DNA of 6,304 nt from Candidatus Martarchaeota archaeon. Lineage in GTDB: Archaea > Micrarchaeota > Micrarchaeia > Norongarragalinales > UBA8480. Made by a program: the position numbers and the translations under genes. Where the stretch lies: positions 1-6,304 of the forward strand of contig JAMCXP010000013.1 of assembly GCA_023474775.1 (NCBI GenBank), written 5' to 3'. This document shows, one piece after another, positions 5,334 to 6,304 of the stretch. Every line of letters starts with the position of its first letter. Within the stretch, counting starts at the first letter, position 1. A model generated the notes under the pieces. The model had not been told where the DNA came from, did not search any database, and worked only from the letters and a program-made list of their open reading frames with translations.

Positions 5334-6304
5334 AAGACGAAGATTATTTTAAAAGAATAACATATGAAATAAAAGAGCTATACTCAATCGCAGAGCAAGC
5401 TAGAGCCAGGGGGTTAGACGCGGCAACCAGAGTAGAGGTAATCCCAACCGAGGATTTAGCTTCAAGAGTTGAAGGGCTGGTTGGACCTCCGGGTGTGAGC
5501 GTTTACATAAGGGAAATGAAGGAAAAGCCAAGAGAGGAGATAATAAAAAACATAACTGATCTGATAATAAACCAAAGAATAATGCAGGGTGAAAAACAGC
5601 AGCTTTTAGAACAAGCGGTGAGAACAGGTCTGGCGCTGTTCACAGAAGCAGTGGTGAGCGCGCCCATAGAAGGAATATCAAAGGTTGAAATAAAAAAAAA
5701 CACAGATGAAAGCGAGTACGCGGCGATATACTTTTCAGGGCCCATAAGAGGGGCGGGAGGAACCGGACAGGCTTTTTCCGTTATTCTAACCGATTACTGC
5801 AGAATAAAACTGGGAATTTCAAATTACAGGCCAACAGAAGGAGAGCTGGACAGATACGCAGAGGAGACAAACCTCTACGCGGCGAGGACAAGAGTAGGGC
5901 AGTACAACCCTGCTGAAGAAGAGGTAAAGCACGTTATTTCCAGCTGTCCGGTTTGCATAACAGGAGAGCCAACAGAAGACTACGAAGTGTCGGTGCACCA
6001 AAACACTGTTAATGTTGAAACAAACAAAGTCAGAGGGGGAATGTGTCTTGTGATCAGCGAGGGCATCTGCCTAAAAGCATTAAAAGTAATGAAAATATCC
6101 AAGAACTTCGGTCTTGAATGGAGTTGGATTGAAAAGCTTATAAAAGTGGCTAAAACAGAAGAGTCAAAAACCAAAATCAAGCCAGTTGAAAAATACTTAA
6201 ACGAAATAGTAGCCGGAAGGCCTATATTCGCATACCCAATGACAAAAGGAGGTTTTACGCTAAGATACGGCAGGACGAGATTCACAGGAATAGCAGCCAA
6301 GGCT
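5330..6304 (+). CDS. polC: DNA polymerase D (Pol II) large subunit DP2, N-terminal part, cut by the right edge
   Basis: The first 325 codons are present and in frame to the last base. DP2 is the catalytic subunit of polymerase D, whose core is a two-barrel RNA-polymerase-like fold. Recognisable blocks are RGLDAATRVE (27-36) and LVGPPGV (50-56), the highly conserved glycine-rich YFSGPIRGAGGTGQAFSV (134-151), YRPTEGELDRYAEE (166-179), CPVCITGEPTEDYEV (206-220), VETNKVRGGMCLVISEG (229-245) and LRYGRTRFTGIAA (311-323). C206 and C209 form a CxxC pair, although whether it binds zinc cannot be judged here. The catalytic aspartates and C-terminal zinc and DP1/PCNA-binding regions lie outside the window, as would any intein. 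ATG 5330-5332 overlaps the DP1 stop by four bases. GTGA at 5320-5323, six bases before it, can serve as ribosome-binding site, so translation is probably coupled. No frameshift or stop is seen. Confidence 0.95.
   Translation, partial: MKDEDYFKRITYEIKELYSIAEQARARGLDAATRVEVIPTEDLASRVEGLVGPPGVSVYIREMKEKPREEIIKNITDLIINQRIMQGEKQQLLEQAVRTGLALFTEAVVSAPIEGISKVEIKKNTDESEYAAIYFSGPIRGAGGTGQAFSVILTDYCRIKLGISNYRPTEGELDRYAEETNLYAARTRVGQYNPAEEEVKHVISSCPVCITGEPTEDYEVSVHQNTVNVETNKVRGGMCLVISEGICLKALKVMKISKNFGLEWSWIEKLIKVAKTEESKTKIKPVEKYLNEIVAGRPIFAYPMTKGGFTLRYGRTRFTGIAAKA

Noticed and set aside
1..6304. CRISPR array, replication origin or attachment site
   Set aside because: No regularly spaced repeats were seen. 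There are no clustered origin-type repeats near the polymerase genes, and no repeated copy of the tRNA 3' end within the window.

Overview
The window is archaeal. It carries both subunits of the archaea-specific replicative polymerase D (DP1 complete, DP2 cut by the right edge), a UPF0147 protein (an archaeal family), and a tRNA-Arg gene whose anticodon-loop intron sits exactly in a bulge-helix-bulge fold. Ribosome-binding sites match the archaeal GGAGGTGATC consensus (AGGTGAT, AGGTG, GTGA). Coding is A-rich, with heavy use of AAA, ATA, AGA and AGG codons. A euryarchaeal or DPANN-type lineage fits; I cannot place it more finely.

Left third (1-1322): almost all signal is on the minus strand and most of it is broken. 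From right to left there is a decayed DUF4263 (Shedu-like nuclease) remnant at about 1153-792, a frameshifted transposase remnant at about 621-369, the C-terminal part of a membrane protein with no start codon (385-149), and the first 24 codons of an apparently intact gene that leaves the window (72-1). This looks like a small accessory island (defence gene plus insertion sequence) in decay. I see nothing supportable in 622-791. Region 1154-1322 holds only a likely T-run terminator for the antiporter gene.

Middle (1323-3328): one large minus-strand gene for a CPA2-type monovalent cation/H+ antiporter, with an unusual C-terminal extension (four extra membrane helices and a charged cytoplasmic tail) in place of the RCK/TrkA domain seen in Kef proteins. 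It diverges from the tRNA gene across a 59-bp spacer with one AT-rich box lying about 25 bp from both predicted start points.

Right half (3329-6304, plus strand): tRNA-Arg(CCU) with a 14-nt canonical intron and a further 20-nt insertion in the D-arm, then a probable operon of UPF0147, polD small subunit and polD large subunit. The gap between the first two is 47 bp, and the polymerase genes overlap by the 4-nt ATGA that suggests translational coupling. DP1 supplies the Mre11-like phosphoesterase (proofreading) fold and DP2 the polymerase core. The catalytic part of DP2 lies beyond the window.
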